Shown one piece after another: positions 54,576 to 64,000 of a stretch of DNA of 64,000 nucleotides. The notes beneath the pieces are model-generated. The model saw only the letters and a program-made list of their open reading frames with translations, was not told the origin of the DNA and made no database searches. Within the stretch, counting starts at the first letter, position 1. Each line of letters begins with the position of its first letter. The stretch is taken from NCBI GenBank assembly GCA_963735885.1, contig CAVTMP010000004.1, positions 744,001 through 808,000 of the forward strand, given 5' to 3'. Source of the DNA: JBBSBL01 sp963735885. GTDB taxonomy: Bacteria; Actinomycetota; Thermoleophilia; Solirubrobacterales; Solirubrobacteraceae. The position numbers were made by a program, and so were the translations under genes.

Positions 54576-55096
54576 TCTTCTTCACGGCCGGCACGAACGA
54601 GCAGCCGTTCGAGCGCCTCGTCTCCTACGCCGCCCGGCTCGAGACCGACGAGCCGCTGGTCGTGCAGTACGGCAGCGCACGGGTGCCGCACGGCCGCGGA
54701 CGGTGGGTCGAGTTCCTGGCGTGGGAGGAGATGGCCGCCCTCATGTCCGAGGCGCGGGCCGTCGTCGCGCACGCGGGCACCGGCTCGATCCTCCTCGCCC
54801 AGCGGTGCGGGAAGCGCCCGATCGTCGTGCCGCGCCGCGGGGACCTCGGCGAGGCGGTGGACGACCACCAGGATCCGCTGGCCCGCCGCCTGGCGGAGGT
54901 CGGGCTCGTGCTGGTGGCCGACGACGAGCCGGCGCTGCACGCCGCGCTGGCCCGTCCGGCGGACGAGCTGCGCGCCGGCGGCGAGGGCGCGGCCGCGGCG
55001 GGGCTCCCCGACGCGCTGCGCGTGGGGCTCGAGCGCCTCGTGGGCCCGCCCGCGCCCGGCGAGCGGCCCATGGCGGCGACGGGGGCCGGGCCGTGA
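54572..55096 (+). CDS. PssE/Cps14G-like glycosyltransferase catalytic subunit (Alg13 homologue)
   Basis: 174 residues. VIFFTAGTNEQPFERLVSYA starts the fold, then PLVVQYGSARVPHGRGRWVE and the nucleotide-sugar pocket MSEARAVVAHAGTGSILLAQ with GKRPIVVPRRGDLGEAVDDH and HQDPLARRLAEVGLVLVADD. With PssD it would transfer a hexose onto the growing lipid-linked repeat. The C-terminal tail is Pro/Ala-rich. Confidence 0.92.
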   Translation: MIFFTAGTNEQPFERLVSYAARLETDEPLVVQYGSARVPHGRGRWVEFLAWEEMAALMSEARAVVAHAGTGSILLAQRCGKRPIVVPRRGDLGEAVDDHQDPLARRLAEVGLVLVADDEPALHAALARPADELRAGGEGAAAAGLPDALRVGLERLVGPPAPGERPMAATGAGP

Positions 55097-56433
55097 CGCG
55101 GGCCCTCGTCCTCGCCTACCACTACCCCCCGCTCGGCGGGGCCGCCGTCCAGCGCAACCGGCTCGTCGACCGCCTTCCCGGCCTGGGGATCGAGCCGGTC
55201 GTGGTGACCGGGACGGGACGGTCGGACGGCCGCTGGGCGCCCGCCGACCCCACACTCGGCGACGGCGCCCGCCCCGGCGTCGAGGTCCTTCGCGCGGCCG
55301 GGCCCGAGCCGCCGCCGAGCCAGGGCCGGCGCCGCCGGCTCGAGGGCCTCGCGGACCGCCGCTCGCCGCTGGCCCGCTGGTGGGAGGCGCAGGCCGTCGC
55401 CCTCGGGCGCGGGGCCGGCCCGGTCGACCTGCTCTTCGCCACGCTCGTCCCCTACGAGACCGCCGTCCCCGCGGTCCGCCTCGCGCGCGAGCTCGGCGTC
55501 CCCTGGGTGGCCGACCTCCAGGACCCGTGGGCGCTCGACGAGATGTGGATCTACCCGACCGACCTCCACCGGCGGCGTGACCTGCGGCGGATGGAGCAGG
55601 TGCTGGCCACGGCGGCGATGGTGATCATGAACACGCCGGAGGCCGCCCGCCGCGTGCGGCGGGCGTTCCCGCGCCTCGATCCCTCCCGCGTCGTGTGCGT
55701 GACCAACGGCTACGACGCCGGGGACTTCGACGGGCCCCCGCCCGCCCGCGACGACGACGCCTTCCGCATCGTCCACACGGGCACCATGCACACCGACCTG
55801 GCGCTGCGCCATCGCGGCCTGCGACGGCTGCTCGGAGGCCGCGGCTACGACGTCGACATCCTGCCGCGCTCCCACGTGTACCTGCTCGAGGCGCTCGATC
55901 GCCTCCGCGCCGCGGACGCCCGGGCCGCGAGCCGGGCCGAGGTCCACCTCGCGGGGCCGCTGACCGCCGGCGACCGGCGCATCGCCGAGGCGGCCGCCGC
56001 CCGGGTCCGGCTCCACGGCTACCTGCCGCACGCCGAGACGATCGCGCTCGTCCGCTCCGCCGACCTCCTCTTCCTGCCGATGCACGACCTGCCCGGCGGA
56101 GAGCGCGCCGGGCTCGTGCCCGGCAAGACCTACGAGTACATGGCGTCGGGACGCCCGATCCTGGCCGCCGTCCCCGACGGCGATGCCCGGGACTTCCTCG
56201 CCGCCTGCGGGACCGCCCGCCTCTGCCGCCCGTCGGACGCGCGGGCGATGGCGCAGGTCGTCGCCGGGGAGATGGAGCGCCGGGAGCGCGGCGATCCCGA
56301 TCCGGTCGGCGACCGAGCGGCCGTCGAGCGCTTCGAGCGCGGCCGCCTCGCCACTCAGCTCGCCGAGGTCTTCGACCTCGCGCTGGGCCGCTCGCCGCGC
56401 CCGGCGACCCCGCCGCTCGCCGTCGCCGGCTGA
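55093..56433 (+). CDS. Family 4 glycosyltransferase
   Basis: 446 residues, GT-B fold. VLAYHYPPLGGAAVQRNRLV is the N-terminal Gly-rich loop; RELGVPWVADLQDPWALDEM and TAAMVIMNTPEAARRVRRAF are typical of this group; ADLLFLPMHDLPGGERAGLV and PGKTYEYMASGRPILAAVPD contain the donor-binding E(X7)E-like site. Fourth GTGA overlap in a row in the operon. It probably adds one sugar of the repeat unit. The 3' end overlaps the convergent GT2 gene by 79 nt. Confidence 0.92.
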   Translation: MTRALVLAYHYPPLGGAAVQRNRLVDRLPGLGIEPVVVTGTGRSDGRWAPADPTLGDGARPGVEVLRAAGPEPPPSQGRRRRLEGLADRRSPLARWWEAQAVALGRGAGPVDLLFATLVPYETAVPAVRLARELGVPWVADLQDPWALDEMWIYPTDLHRRRDLRRMEQVLATAAMVIMNTPEAARRVRRAFPRLDPSRVVCVTNGYDAGDFDGPPPARDDDAFRIVHTGTMHTDLALRHRGLRRLLGGRGYDVDILPRSHVYLLEALDRLRAADARAASRAEVHLAGPLTAGDRRIAEAAAARVRLHGYLPHAETIALVRSADLLFLPMHDLPGGERAGLVPGKTYEYMASGRPILAAVPDGDARDFLAACGTARLCRPSDARAMAQVVAGEMERRERGDPDPVGDRAAVERFERGRLATQLAEVFDLALGRSPRPATPPLAVAG

Positions 56434-57398
56434 TCGCGCGCGGCCCCCGCGGGAGGCGGCAGGACGGTTCCGGGGCCCGGGGGGTGTCGCGCCGCCGAGA
56501 TCGCGGCGCGGAAGGCCAGCCGGCGCCCGCGCGCCTGTCCCGGCCTGCCGGCGGCGACCGGCAGGTGGGCGAGCGCCCCGAGGGCCAGCGCGAGCGCGGT
56601 CGCGCGGGCGTTGGCGGCCCCTTCGTGGATGGCCGCGTAGCGGACCCGGCTCCGAACCTGCGTGGCCAGCAGCCCGGCGCGCGGCGCGGAGGCCCCGCCG
56701 ATGTGAACGGCCCGCGCCGACGGCTCGAAGACGGTCCGCCAGCCGGCGTCTCGGAGTCGGCGACAGAGGTCGGTCTCCTCGCTGTAGAGGAAGTACCCCT
56801 CGTCGAACCCGCCGGCGGCGTCGAACGCCGCGCGCCGGACCAGCAGGCAGGCGCCCGACAGCCAGTCGACCGGGCCCGGCTCGACGTAGCGCTCCGGATC
56901 CCGGACGACCTCGTCCGCCCAGGCGCTTCGGGGTGCGAGCCGGTGCACGAACAGCGCGGTGGAGAGCGTCGAGCGCAGCCGCGGGAAGCGCCGGCGGCTG
57001 AGCTCGAGCGCGCCGTGCTCGTCCTCGAGGCGCGGGCCGGCGACGGCGGCCGAGGGGTCGGCCTCGAGGCGGTCGACGAGGCGGGCGAGGTCGCCGGGCG
57101 CCAGCCGCGCATCGGGGTTGAGGAAGCAGACGTACGGGGCGCTGCGGCGCGCGGCGCCGAGGTTGCACCCGTAGCCGAAGCCGCCGTTGCGCGGGGCCGC
57201 CACCGCCTCGACCGCCAGGCCCGCGAGCGTCTCGAGCGCCCCGTCGCCGGAGGCCGTGTCGACGACGACGACGTGCGCTCGCGGCCAGGTGGCCAGCGGG
57301 GCCACGCAGTCGCGCAGGACGTCGCGGCTGCGGTGGGCGACGACGACGACGTCGACGTCGACGTCCGTGTCCGGCGGCGGGGCCTCGGGCGGCGTCAC
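56355..57398 (-). CDS. Family 2 glycosyltransferase, rhamnosyltransferase-like (WbbL type)
   Basis: 347 residues. DVDVVVVAHRSRDVLRDCVA and VVVVDTASGDGALETLAGLA begin the GT-A fold; PRNGGFGYGCNLGAARRSAP, PYVCFLNPDARLAPGDLARL (the DxD equivalent) and VDWLSGACLLVRRAAFDAAG, GFDEGYFLYSEETDLCRRLR are the WbbL signature. The C-terminal tail is basic and low complexity. Transcribed against the assembly operon with a 79-nt 3' overlap. GTG start. Confidence 0.9.
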   Translation of the reverse strand: MTPPEAPPPDTDVDVDVVVVAHRSRDVLRDCVAPLATWPRAHVVVVDTASGDGALETLAGLAVEAVAAPRNGGFGYGCNLGAARRSAPYVCFLNPDARLAPGDLARLVDRLEADPSAAVAGPRLEDEHGALELSRRRFPRLRSTLSTALFVHRLAPRSAWADEVVRDPERYVEPGPVDWLSGACLLVRRAAFDAAGGFDEGYFLYSEETDLCRRLRDAGWRTVFEPSARAVHIGGASAPRAGLLATQVRSRVRYAAIHEGAANARATALALALGALAHLPVAAGRPGQARGRRLAFRAAISAARHPPGPGTVLPPPAGAARDQPATASGGVAGRGERPSARSKTSAS

Positions 57399-57452
57399 CC
57401 GCCGGACGCTACCGACCCCCGGGGCCGGGGGGTCGGCCCCGGCGGCGGCCCG

Positions 57453-60400
57453 TCACGGACAGGAGGTCCCGTACGGGTTCGCGCTCCACACGTTCCCGCT
57501 GAAGGCGTAGGTCGAGCAGCTCGCCCCGCTCATCTGCGGCTTCGGCGCCTGGTTCCCGACGACGCTGCCGGATCCCGGGTAGACGAAGAACGGCAGGACG
57601 GCGGTGTTGTTCTTGACCAGGAGGTTGATGCCGGAGAGGGTGATGGCCCGCGGATAGGGCGTGGGCACGCAGGAGGTGGGCGTGTCGTTGACGATGCCGA
57701 GCGTGTTGCCCTCGACCACCTCGTTCGTGCCGCGCTGCGAGGTCGCGGAGTCGAGCTGGATGTCGGCGTTCTGGTCGATGTCGTAGATGTGGTTGAACTT
57801 GATCTGCGTGCCCGTGTTCCCGGGCCCGCTCGTCCCGGCGACCTGGACCCCGTCGGTGTGCTGGCACGAGGCCGCGGTGATGTTCACGTCGTGGATCTCG
57901 TTGTTGAACAGGCGCGTGTTGAGGCTGCCCGTCGCGCCGCCGTACACGTCCACGCCGTCGTTGTCCACGACGCCCTTGACCTCGGAGCCGGTCATCGTGA
58001 AGTCGGTGACGTGGTCGAGGTAGAGGCCGGGGTCGCCGTCGCCCGGGTCGATGATCGCGTTCTCGACGACGTCCTGCTTGCCGCCGAAGCTGTAGGCCCC
58101 GTCGATCAGCAGGTCGCCGCGGGTGGCCGCCGTGATCCACGTGCCGGCGCCCGAGACCTGGAGGTTCCCGATGTGCACGCCCGGCTGGGCGACGAACCGC
58201 CGGCAGTTGGTGGTGGCGGCCGGGTCGCTCAGGTGGTCGGTGCAGTCGCCGCTCGACCCGGTGTTCACCGTCTGGCCGGCGTAGGTGCCCGGCTTCATCG
58301 AGATCGTCGACTTCGCGCCGCCCTTCGCCGCGGTCCCGGTGAGGGTCTTGCACGGCTGGGCGTCGGTGCAGGGGTTGGAGTCGGAGCCCGAGGGCGACAT
58401 GTAGAGGCCGGCCGGGGGCGGCGGCGCGCCGGTGTCGACCGTCCAGGTCCGGCTCGCGGGCGTGGCGTCGGTGTTGCCGGCGGCGTCGGTCGCGCGCACG
58501 TCGAACGTGTGCGAGCCGTTCGGCGAGCGCGCTGTAGGCCTTCGGGCTGGTGCACGCGGCCCAGGCCCCGCCGTCGAGCCGGCACTGGAAGGTCGAGCCG
58601 GCCTCGGTGGCCGAGAAGCCGAGCGAGGCGCTCGTCGAGGAGGTCGTGCCGGACGGGCCCGAGCCGATGCTCGTGTCCGGCGGCGTGGTGTCGACCGCGT
58701 TGGCGACCGTGACCGCGATGTCGGCGTTGCGGCTGTTGCCGGCGGCGTCGTAGGCGGTGGCCCGGAGCGTGTGCGACCCGTTCGCCACGGTGGTCGTGTC
58801 CCAGGCGCAGGTGTAGGGGGCGGTGCGCTCGGTGTTCAGCAGCGTGCCGTCGACGAAGAACTCGATCCGGTCGATCCCGCCGGCGTCCGAGGCGGCGGCC
58901 TCGCAGGTCGGGTCGTCGAGCGTGCCCGACACCGTCTGGCCGGCCGTCGGCTTCGTCCAGCTCACGGTCGGCGGGGTCGTGTCGCCGGCGGCCTGGATGG
59001 TCCAGCTCGCGCTCGCCGGGGTGGCGTCGGCGTTGCCGGCGGCGTCGGTGGCGCGGACGTCGGCGGTGTGGGCGCCGAGGGCGAGCCCGGTCCAGGTCTT
59101 CGGGCTCGTGCACGCGCTCCAGCTCCCGCCGTCGATGCGGCACTGGAAGCTGGCGCCGGCCTCGGAGGTGAAGGTCAGCGTCGCGGAGGTCGAGCTCGTC
59201 GTGCCCGACGGCCCGGAGCCGATCGTCGTGTCCGGCGCGGTCGTGTCGACGGTCCACGTGCGGGTCGCGGCGGCGCCGGTGTTGCCGGCGGCGTCGGTGG
59301 CGCGGACGTCGAAGGTGTGGCCGCCGTCGGCCAGGCCGGTGTAGGCCTTCGGGCTGGTGCAGGCGCCCCACGCGCCGGCGTCGATGCGGCACTGGAAGGT
59401 CGCGCCGGCCTCGCCGGTGAAGGCGAGGCTCGCGGAGGTGGACGTGATCGTCCCGCTCGGGCCCGCGCTGATGCCCGGCGCCGCCGGAGCGGTCGTGTCG
59501 ACGGTCCACGTCCGGGTCGTCGTCGCGCCGGTGTTGCCGGCGGCGTCGGTGGCGCGGACGTCGAAGCTGTGGGCGCCGTCCGTCAGGCCGGTGTAGGCCT
59601 TCGGGCTGGTGCAGGCGCCCCAGGTGCCGCCGTCGCGGCGGCACTCGAGCGTCGCGCCGGCCTCGCCGGTGAAGGCGAAGGTCGCCGAGGTGGAGTTCGT
59701 GGCGCCGGAGGGGCCGGAGGAGATCGCGGGCGCGGCGGGCGCGGTGGTGTCGATCGTCCAGGTGCGCGTGGCGGCCGGGCCGACGTTCCCCACGCCGTCC
59801 TTCGCGCGGACGTCGAAGGTGTGGGCGCCGGCCGTCAGGCCGGTGTAGGCCTTCGGGCTGGTGCAGGCGCCCCAGGTGCCGCCGTCGCGGCGGCACTCGA
59901 GGCTCGCGCCGGCCTCGCCGGTGAAGGCGAAGGTCGCCGAGGTGGAGTTCGTGGCGCCGGAGGGGCCGGAGGAGATCGCGGGCGCGGCGGGCGCGGTGGT
60001 GTCGATCGTCCAGGTGCGCGTGGCGGCCGGGCCGACGTTCCCCACGCCGTCCTTCGCGCGGACGTCGAAGGTGTGGCTGCCGTCGCCCAGGCCGCTGTAG
60101 GCCTTCGGGCTCGTGCACGTGCCCCAGGTGCCGGCGTCGAGGCGGCACTCGAGGGTCGCGCCGGCCTCGCCGGTGAAGGCGAAGCGTCGCCGACGCGGCG
60201 GTCGTGGCGCCGGACGGCCCGGAGCCGATCACGGGGGCGGCCGGCGCGGTGGTGTCGATCGTCCAGTCCCGGCTCGTGGCGGTGCCGGTGTTGCCGGCGA
60301 CGTCGATCGCGCGGACCTCGAAGGTGTGACCGCCCTCGCCGAGGCCGGCGTACGCCTTCGGGCTCGTGCACGCGCTCCAGGCGCCGCCGTCGAGGCGGCA

Positions 60401-61888
60401 CTCGAAGCTCGCGCCGGCCTCGCCGGTGAAGGCGAGGGTCGCCGCGGTGGACGTCGTGGTGCCGGACGGCCCGGAGCCGATGGCCGGCGCGCCGGGCGCG
60501 ACGGTGTCCACGGACCAGGTGCGCGTGGTCGTCGGGCCGGTGTTGCCGGCGGCGTCGGTGGCGCGGACGTCGAAGCTGTGGCCGCCGTCGGCCAGGCCGG
60601 TGTAGGCCTTCGGGCTCGTGCAGGCGCCCCAGGCCCCGCCGTCCAGGCGGCACTCGTACGTGCCGCCGGACTCGCCGGCGAAGGCGAAGCTCGCGGTCGG
60701 GTCGCTGGTCAGGCCGGACGGCCCGGACCCGATCGCCGGCGCCCCGGGCGCCACGGTGTCCACCGTCCAGGTCCGGTTGGCGGCGGCGCTCGTGTTGCCG
60801 GCGGTGTCGATGGCCCGCACGTCGAACATGTGGAGGCCGTTGGCGAGGCCGGTGTAGGCCTGCGGGCTGGCGCAGGCGCCCCAGCCGCCGCCGTCCAGGC
60901 GGCACTCGAAGCGGTCGCCGTCCGCGCCGGTGAAGGTGAGCTCCGCCGTGGTCGCGTTGGTCAGGCCCGACGGACCGGAGCCGATCGCCGGGACGCCGGG
61001 TGCGCTCATGTCGATCGTCCACAGGTGGGTGGCCGGGGTCGGGTCGGTGTTGCCGACCGCATCGATCGCCCGCACCTCGAAGGCATGGTGGCCGTCGCCG
61101 AGGCCGGCCACCTCGTCCGGGCTCGCGCAGGGGAGCCACGCCGCGCCGTCGAGGCGGCACTCGAAGGTGGCGCCGGGCTCGGACTCGAACAGGAACGATG
61201 CGCTCGTGGCGACGGTCAGGCCCGGCGGGGCCACGGTGATCGTGGTGTCGGGCGGCGTGGTGTCCGGCGGGGGCACGGGGTCGGGTTGCGTCGGGGGCGG
61301 GACGACGGGATCCGGCGTGGGCGCGGGAATCGGCGGGATGACGGGGACCGGCGCCGGCGGCGCCGGCTGGCCGTCCCCGCCGACGGACGGGGCACAGCGA
61401 CGGCGGGCGGTCACCGCTCCCGACCAGCGGGTCGGCAGCAACCCGCCGCGGAGCGCGGTGGTCTCGGTGCGGCAGCCGCCGCTCTGCGCGCGGTAGCTCA
61501 GGGTGCCGCCTCGGGCGGCGAGGGCGACCCACACCCGCTGGCCCGCCATGACCGGCGTCGCGCGAACCGGGACGCGGTTCCACGCCCGGCGCCGCAGCCG
61601 GCGGCGGTGCCCCCGGGCCAGGAGGCGCCCCGGCCGGCCACGCCGGTCGGTGTAGACGCCGACGAGCAGCGTCCGGGCCCGGGTGTGGCGATCCACCCAG
61701 ACGCGCACGGTCCGCAGCGATCCGCTGCGCTTGACGACGAGCGGGACGGCCTCGACCCGGCCGGAGCGGACCGAGACCCGCTTGTGCGGCACCTTCGAGG
61801 TCCCGACCAGCGATGTCGCTCCCGCCGTCGACGCGCAGCAGAGCAGGGCGAGCGCCGGCGCGAGGGCCGGCAGGGAGCGAAGTCGCAT
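57453..61888 (-). CDS. Giant secreted repeat protein with C-terminal beta-helix (two frameshifts)
   Basis: About 1480 residues after correction. The signal peptide is RSLPALAPALALLCCASTAG, followed by an all-beta Arg-rich domain, a Pro-rich linker (VIPPIPAPTPDPVVPPPTQP), nine tandem approximately 84-residue modules, one Ig-like module (WTKPTAGQTVSGTLDDPTCE), a tenth repeat, and a right-handed beta-helix (GLYMSPSGSDSNPCTDAQPC, NLQVSGAGTWITAATRGDLL, LFNNEIHDVNITAASCQHTD). Breaks near 60183 and 58525 are each fixed by removing one base. Each repeat has a Cys pair (ECRLDGGAW with CTSPKAY). Likely an extracellular polysaccharide-binding or -degrading protein. Confidence 0.85.
58985..61260. repeat. 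Nine consecutive 252-bp tandem repeats (about 84 residues each)
   Basis: The period is 252 bp for most units; for example the conserved TAGGCCTTCGGGCTGGTGCA block recurs at about 59346, 59598 and 59850. Units at about 59600-59850 and 59852-60100 are nearly identical, including third positions, which implies recent duplication. A tenth, diverged unit lies at about 58434-58690 beyond an Ig-like module. Confidence 0.9.
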
Positions 61889-62141
61889 GAGGGTGCCTGT
61901 CGTCAGGGGGATGACCCCGACTTGAAAACCGGTGCGATGGCCGTGGACGTTCGGTCGACGGCATCGCGGGGGCGCGATGGACGAACGACCGACGCTCGGC
62001 GGGCGGGACGGACCGTCGCGTCAGCGCCGGCCCCGGCGGGCGGCGAGCGCGGACGACCGGCATCGAAGGAGGGGCCCTATGCCGCGCGATGCGGCCAGCC
62101 CGCCCCGTCCCTGACGCCGTTCGCCGATGGCAGCCTGAGGA

Positions 62142-63908
62142 TCAGTGCGACTCGTACGCGCCCGCGTCGGGTCCGCCGCCCCGCGGGCGGGCGGCCCCGG
62201 CGGCGTCCGTCGCCGGGAAGTCGCCCGGGTCGCCGGCGTCGATCGCCGGGCTCGATGCGGAGAGCCGGAGGTCGAGCCGGCCGGCGCCGACGAACCCGAT
62301 CGCCCCGACCCGGCGGTCCGCGCCGCCGCACGGACTGCCCGTCACCACGTTGTGGCGGAACGTGCCGGGGCCGCAGGGCTGGAAGCTGCCGTTGATCGCG
62401 TTGCCCACGTAGCGGACGTTGAAGGCGTCGTAGCCGGAGCCGAGGCTGTTCGGCCCCTGGATGGACATCGTCGAGGAGTTGTTGCGCACCGTGACGTCGT
62501 GGCCCACGCCGAGCTGGGCGGCGTAGTAGCACTGGGACACGGGGATGTCGGCGCAGTCGCCGAAGGCGTTGTTCTCGATCAGCACGTTCGTCGGGGGTCC
62601 CTGGTCGCTGTCGCTGCCGTAGCTCATCCGCAGCCCGACCGAGCCGCAGCGCTCGAAGCGGTTGCCGACGATCTGGAGGTCGGTGCCGTTCTCGACCTGC
62701 AGGCAGTCGACGTGGGCCTTCGAGTTCGTCGTGTTGACGTCGTGGAAGTAGATGCCCTCGAAGCGCACGTGCCGGGGCACGACGAGCGGGTTGGTGTTGT
62801 AGACGCGCTGGACCTCGGGGTGGGTGCCGTCCGGCGTGGTCTCCGGGCCCACCTCGCCGCCGTTGATCGTGACCCACGATCCACCGGACATGAAGTAGTT
62901 GCGGTGCGACATCCCGACGAGGGCCGTCTCGCCGGCGCTCCACAGGCTCGTGTCGGCGCTCGTGATGCGTTGCGTGGCGCGGGAGAGGAGCACGAGGCCG
63001 AGCGCGCTCGAGTTGGCCGAGCGCACGCCGACCGTGAGGTCGCGGATGCTGACGGTGGTGCCGGGCGCCGCCATGACCACGACGCAGGACCCGCTGGCCG
63101 GGTCGCTCACGCACGTCGAGCCGCCCTTGCGCGGGTCCGGGCGCACCGCGACGGTGTCGTAGGTCCCGCCGGCCATCTCGACCGTCTCCCCCAGCGCGGC
63201 GACGGCGTAGGCGCGATCGAGGGTGAGGCAGGGGTCGGCCCGCGTGCAGTTCCCGGTGTCGTCGCCGGTCGGCGAGACGAAGCGCGTGGGCGGCGCCGGG
63301 GCGTAGACCACCGCGGGCAGCCGGCCCGACGGCAGGGAGGGCGTCGCCGGGGCTCCCGGCGGGGTCGCGCCGCCGCCCGCGGCGGGCCGGCCCGAGCCGG
63401 ACTGCACCACGAGGCGCGGAGGACGTCCGCCCTCGCGGCTCGAGAAGAGCCGCGCCCGGCGGCTGCGCGACACGAGCACGAGGGTCACGGTGCCCGAGGT
63501 GCGGGCCGCGCGCGAGACGTCGATCGAGATCCAGCGGCCGATCCGCCCGGCGGTCGTGCGGCCCACGACGCCGGTGACGTGCCGCTTCCCCGCGCTGGCC
63601 AGCGCGGGCCGCACCGAGCCGCGGACGCGGAGGGCCGCCACCCGGACGCGCCGCGGGCCGCCCGTGACGTAGAGCCAGAGCGTCGCCCGGCGGATGCCGC
63701 GAGGGACGCGGAAGCGCAGGTAGGCCGACCGCCGGGGCCGGCCGCCGACGCGGAGCACCGGTGCGCGCGACCAGTCCGGCGCCGCCCGGCCGGCCTTCGC
63801 GGATCCGTCGGCGAGCGCGCGCAGCGTCGACGACGCCGGCACGGCGTGCGGCGAGGAGGAGGAGGCGGCGACGACGGCCGCGGCGGCGAGGGTGGCGGGG
63901 AGGAGCAT
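62142..63908 (-). CDS. Secreted right-handed beta-helix protein with N-terminal DNRLRE-like domain
   Basis: 588 residues, intact. The signal peptide is MLLPATLAAAAVVAASSSSP. Residues about 30-165 form a beta-sandwich of DNRLRE/CBM96 type (SAYLRFRVPRGIRRATLWLY, RWISIDVSRAARTSGTVTLV). A Pro/Gly linker follows, then a beta-helix with repeated short turns: FVSPTGDDTGNCTRADPCLT, FEGIYFHDVNTTNSKAHVDC, LQIVGNRFERCGSVGLRMSY, VLIENNAFGDCADIPVSQCY. The end SASSPAIDAGDPGDFPATDA with GGGPDAGAYESH is the choice-of-anchor pattern. No catalytic residues of pectate lyases are evident. Same strand as the giant repeat protein. Confidence 0.88.
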   Translation of the reverse strand: MLLPATLAAAAVVAASSSSPHAVPASSTLRALADGSAKAGRAAPDWSRAPVLRVGGRPRRSAYLRFRVPRGIRRATLWLYVTGGPRRVRVAALRVRGSVRPALASAGKRHVTGVVGRTTAGRIGRWISIDVSRAARTSGTVTLVLVSRSRRARLFSSREGGRPPRLVVQSGSGRPAAGGGATPPGAPATPSLPSGRLPAVVYAPAPPTRFVSPTGDDTGNCTRADPCLTLDRAYAVAALGETVEMAGGTYDTVAVRPDPRKGGSTCVSDPASGSCVVVMAAPGTTVSIRDLTVGVRSANSSALGLVLLSRATQRITSADTSLWSAGETALVGMSHRNYFMSGGSWVTINGGEVGPETTPDGTHPEVQRVYNTNPLVVPRHVRFEGIYFHDVNTTNSKAHVDCLQVENGTDLQIVGNRFERCGSVGLRMSYGSDSDQGPPTNVLIENNAFGDCADIPVSQCYYAAQLGVGHDVTVRNNSSTMSIQGPNSLGSGYDAFNVRYVGNAINGSFQPCGPGTFRHNVVTGSPCGGADRRVGAIGFVGAGRLDLRLSASSPAIDAGDPGDFPATDAAGAARPRGGGPDAGAYESH

Positions 63909-64000
63909 GAGGAAACCCAGTCTGACCCGGCGCCGGTTGATAGCACGCCGGTCCGACGCGGTGCGTCGGGCGGGGCCGTCGCCGGGGGCGGGATCGGAGC

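Noticed and set aside
58432..61250. CRISPR array suggested by regularly spaced identical blocks
   Set aside because: The 252-bp period matches a translated 84-residue protein repeat with conserved Cys and DVRAxD motifs; there are no short repeats with unique spacers.

Overview
The window is a very GC-rich chromosomal segment, almost certainly from an actinobacterium. Synteny (tig-clpP-clpX-valS-folC-ndk-maf-mreB), the F420-type luciferase-like oxidoreductase, frequent GTG starts with 4-nt GTGA overlaps, the FHA/kinase pair and the secreted Ala/Arg-rich beta-helix proteins together suggest the class Thermoleophilia (Solirubrobacterales-like). That placement is inference; no rRNA is present. 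The one RNA gene recognised with certainty is tRNA-Thr(TGT) at 21814-21887.

Layout. 1-10510 (minus) is a housekeeping block: trigger factor, ClpP, ClpX, valyl-tRNA synthetase, FolC, a 39-residue membrane peptide, a zinc-ribbon membrane protein, Ndk, Maf and MreB, the last cut by the window edge. 10537-15552 holds two tandem trypsin/PDZ proteases, a divergent HxlR regulator with a palindromic operator, a class V aminotransferase, an HD phosphohydrolase and a MOSC protein. 15632-21513 is accessory: a MocR regulator, small membrane proteins, and an interval (about 17.8-19.9 kb) of atypical composition with a GFA-family remnant, an SDR and a CorA chimera. 21611-21887 is a gene-free, strongly structured stretch ending in tRNA-Thr. 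21901-26930 carries a nucleotide-sugar dehydratase/reductase, a PlsC-GpsA fusion, an ECF sigma factor with a membrane partner, and a rhomboid protease. 27066-35263 has a BtuF-like protein, pterin dehydratase, a secreted nitrilase-like/sialidase-like fusion, a Ser/Thr kinase divergent from an FHA-HTH protein, and a CBS-domain transporter-like protein. 35614-45258 is metabolic: 3-hydroxyacyl-CoA dehydrogenase and thiolase sharing a palindromic operator, an enolase-superfamily protein, an MhqD/MhqO-like pair, XseAB, an F420-type oxidoreductase, a DJ-1/PfpI protein and a methyltransferase. 45367-57398 is an exopolysaccharide locus (glycosyltransferases, deacetylase, Gfo/Idh dehydrogenase, Wzz, Wzy, Wzx, PssD/PssE). 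57453-63908 encodes two large secreted beta-helix proteins, one carrying ten tandem approximately 84-residue repeats.

How it fits together. The polysaccharide locus is complete enough to build, flip, polymerise and length-control a surface glycan; the neighbouring secreted beta-helix proteins are plausible partners acting on or binding extracellular polysaccharide (inference).

Data quality. About fifteen otherwise conserved genes are broken by single-base frameshifts, and every one I could resolve is a +1 insertion, usually in or beside a G/C run. The Gfo/Idh gene alone has about six. This looks like consensus sequencing error rather than biology, so those genes are annotated over their full corrected extent with approximate break positions.

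The strongest candidates for something undescribed are the three-way-junction structured element next to tRNA-Thr, the nitrilase-like/beta-propeller fusion with a substituted catalytic cysteine, and the hairpin/micro-ORF module at 35421-35578.
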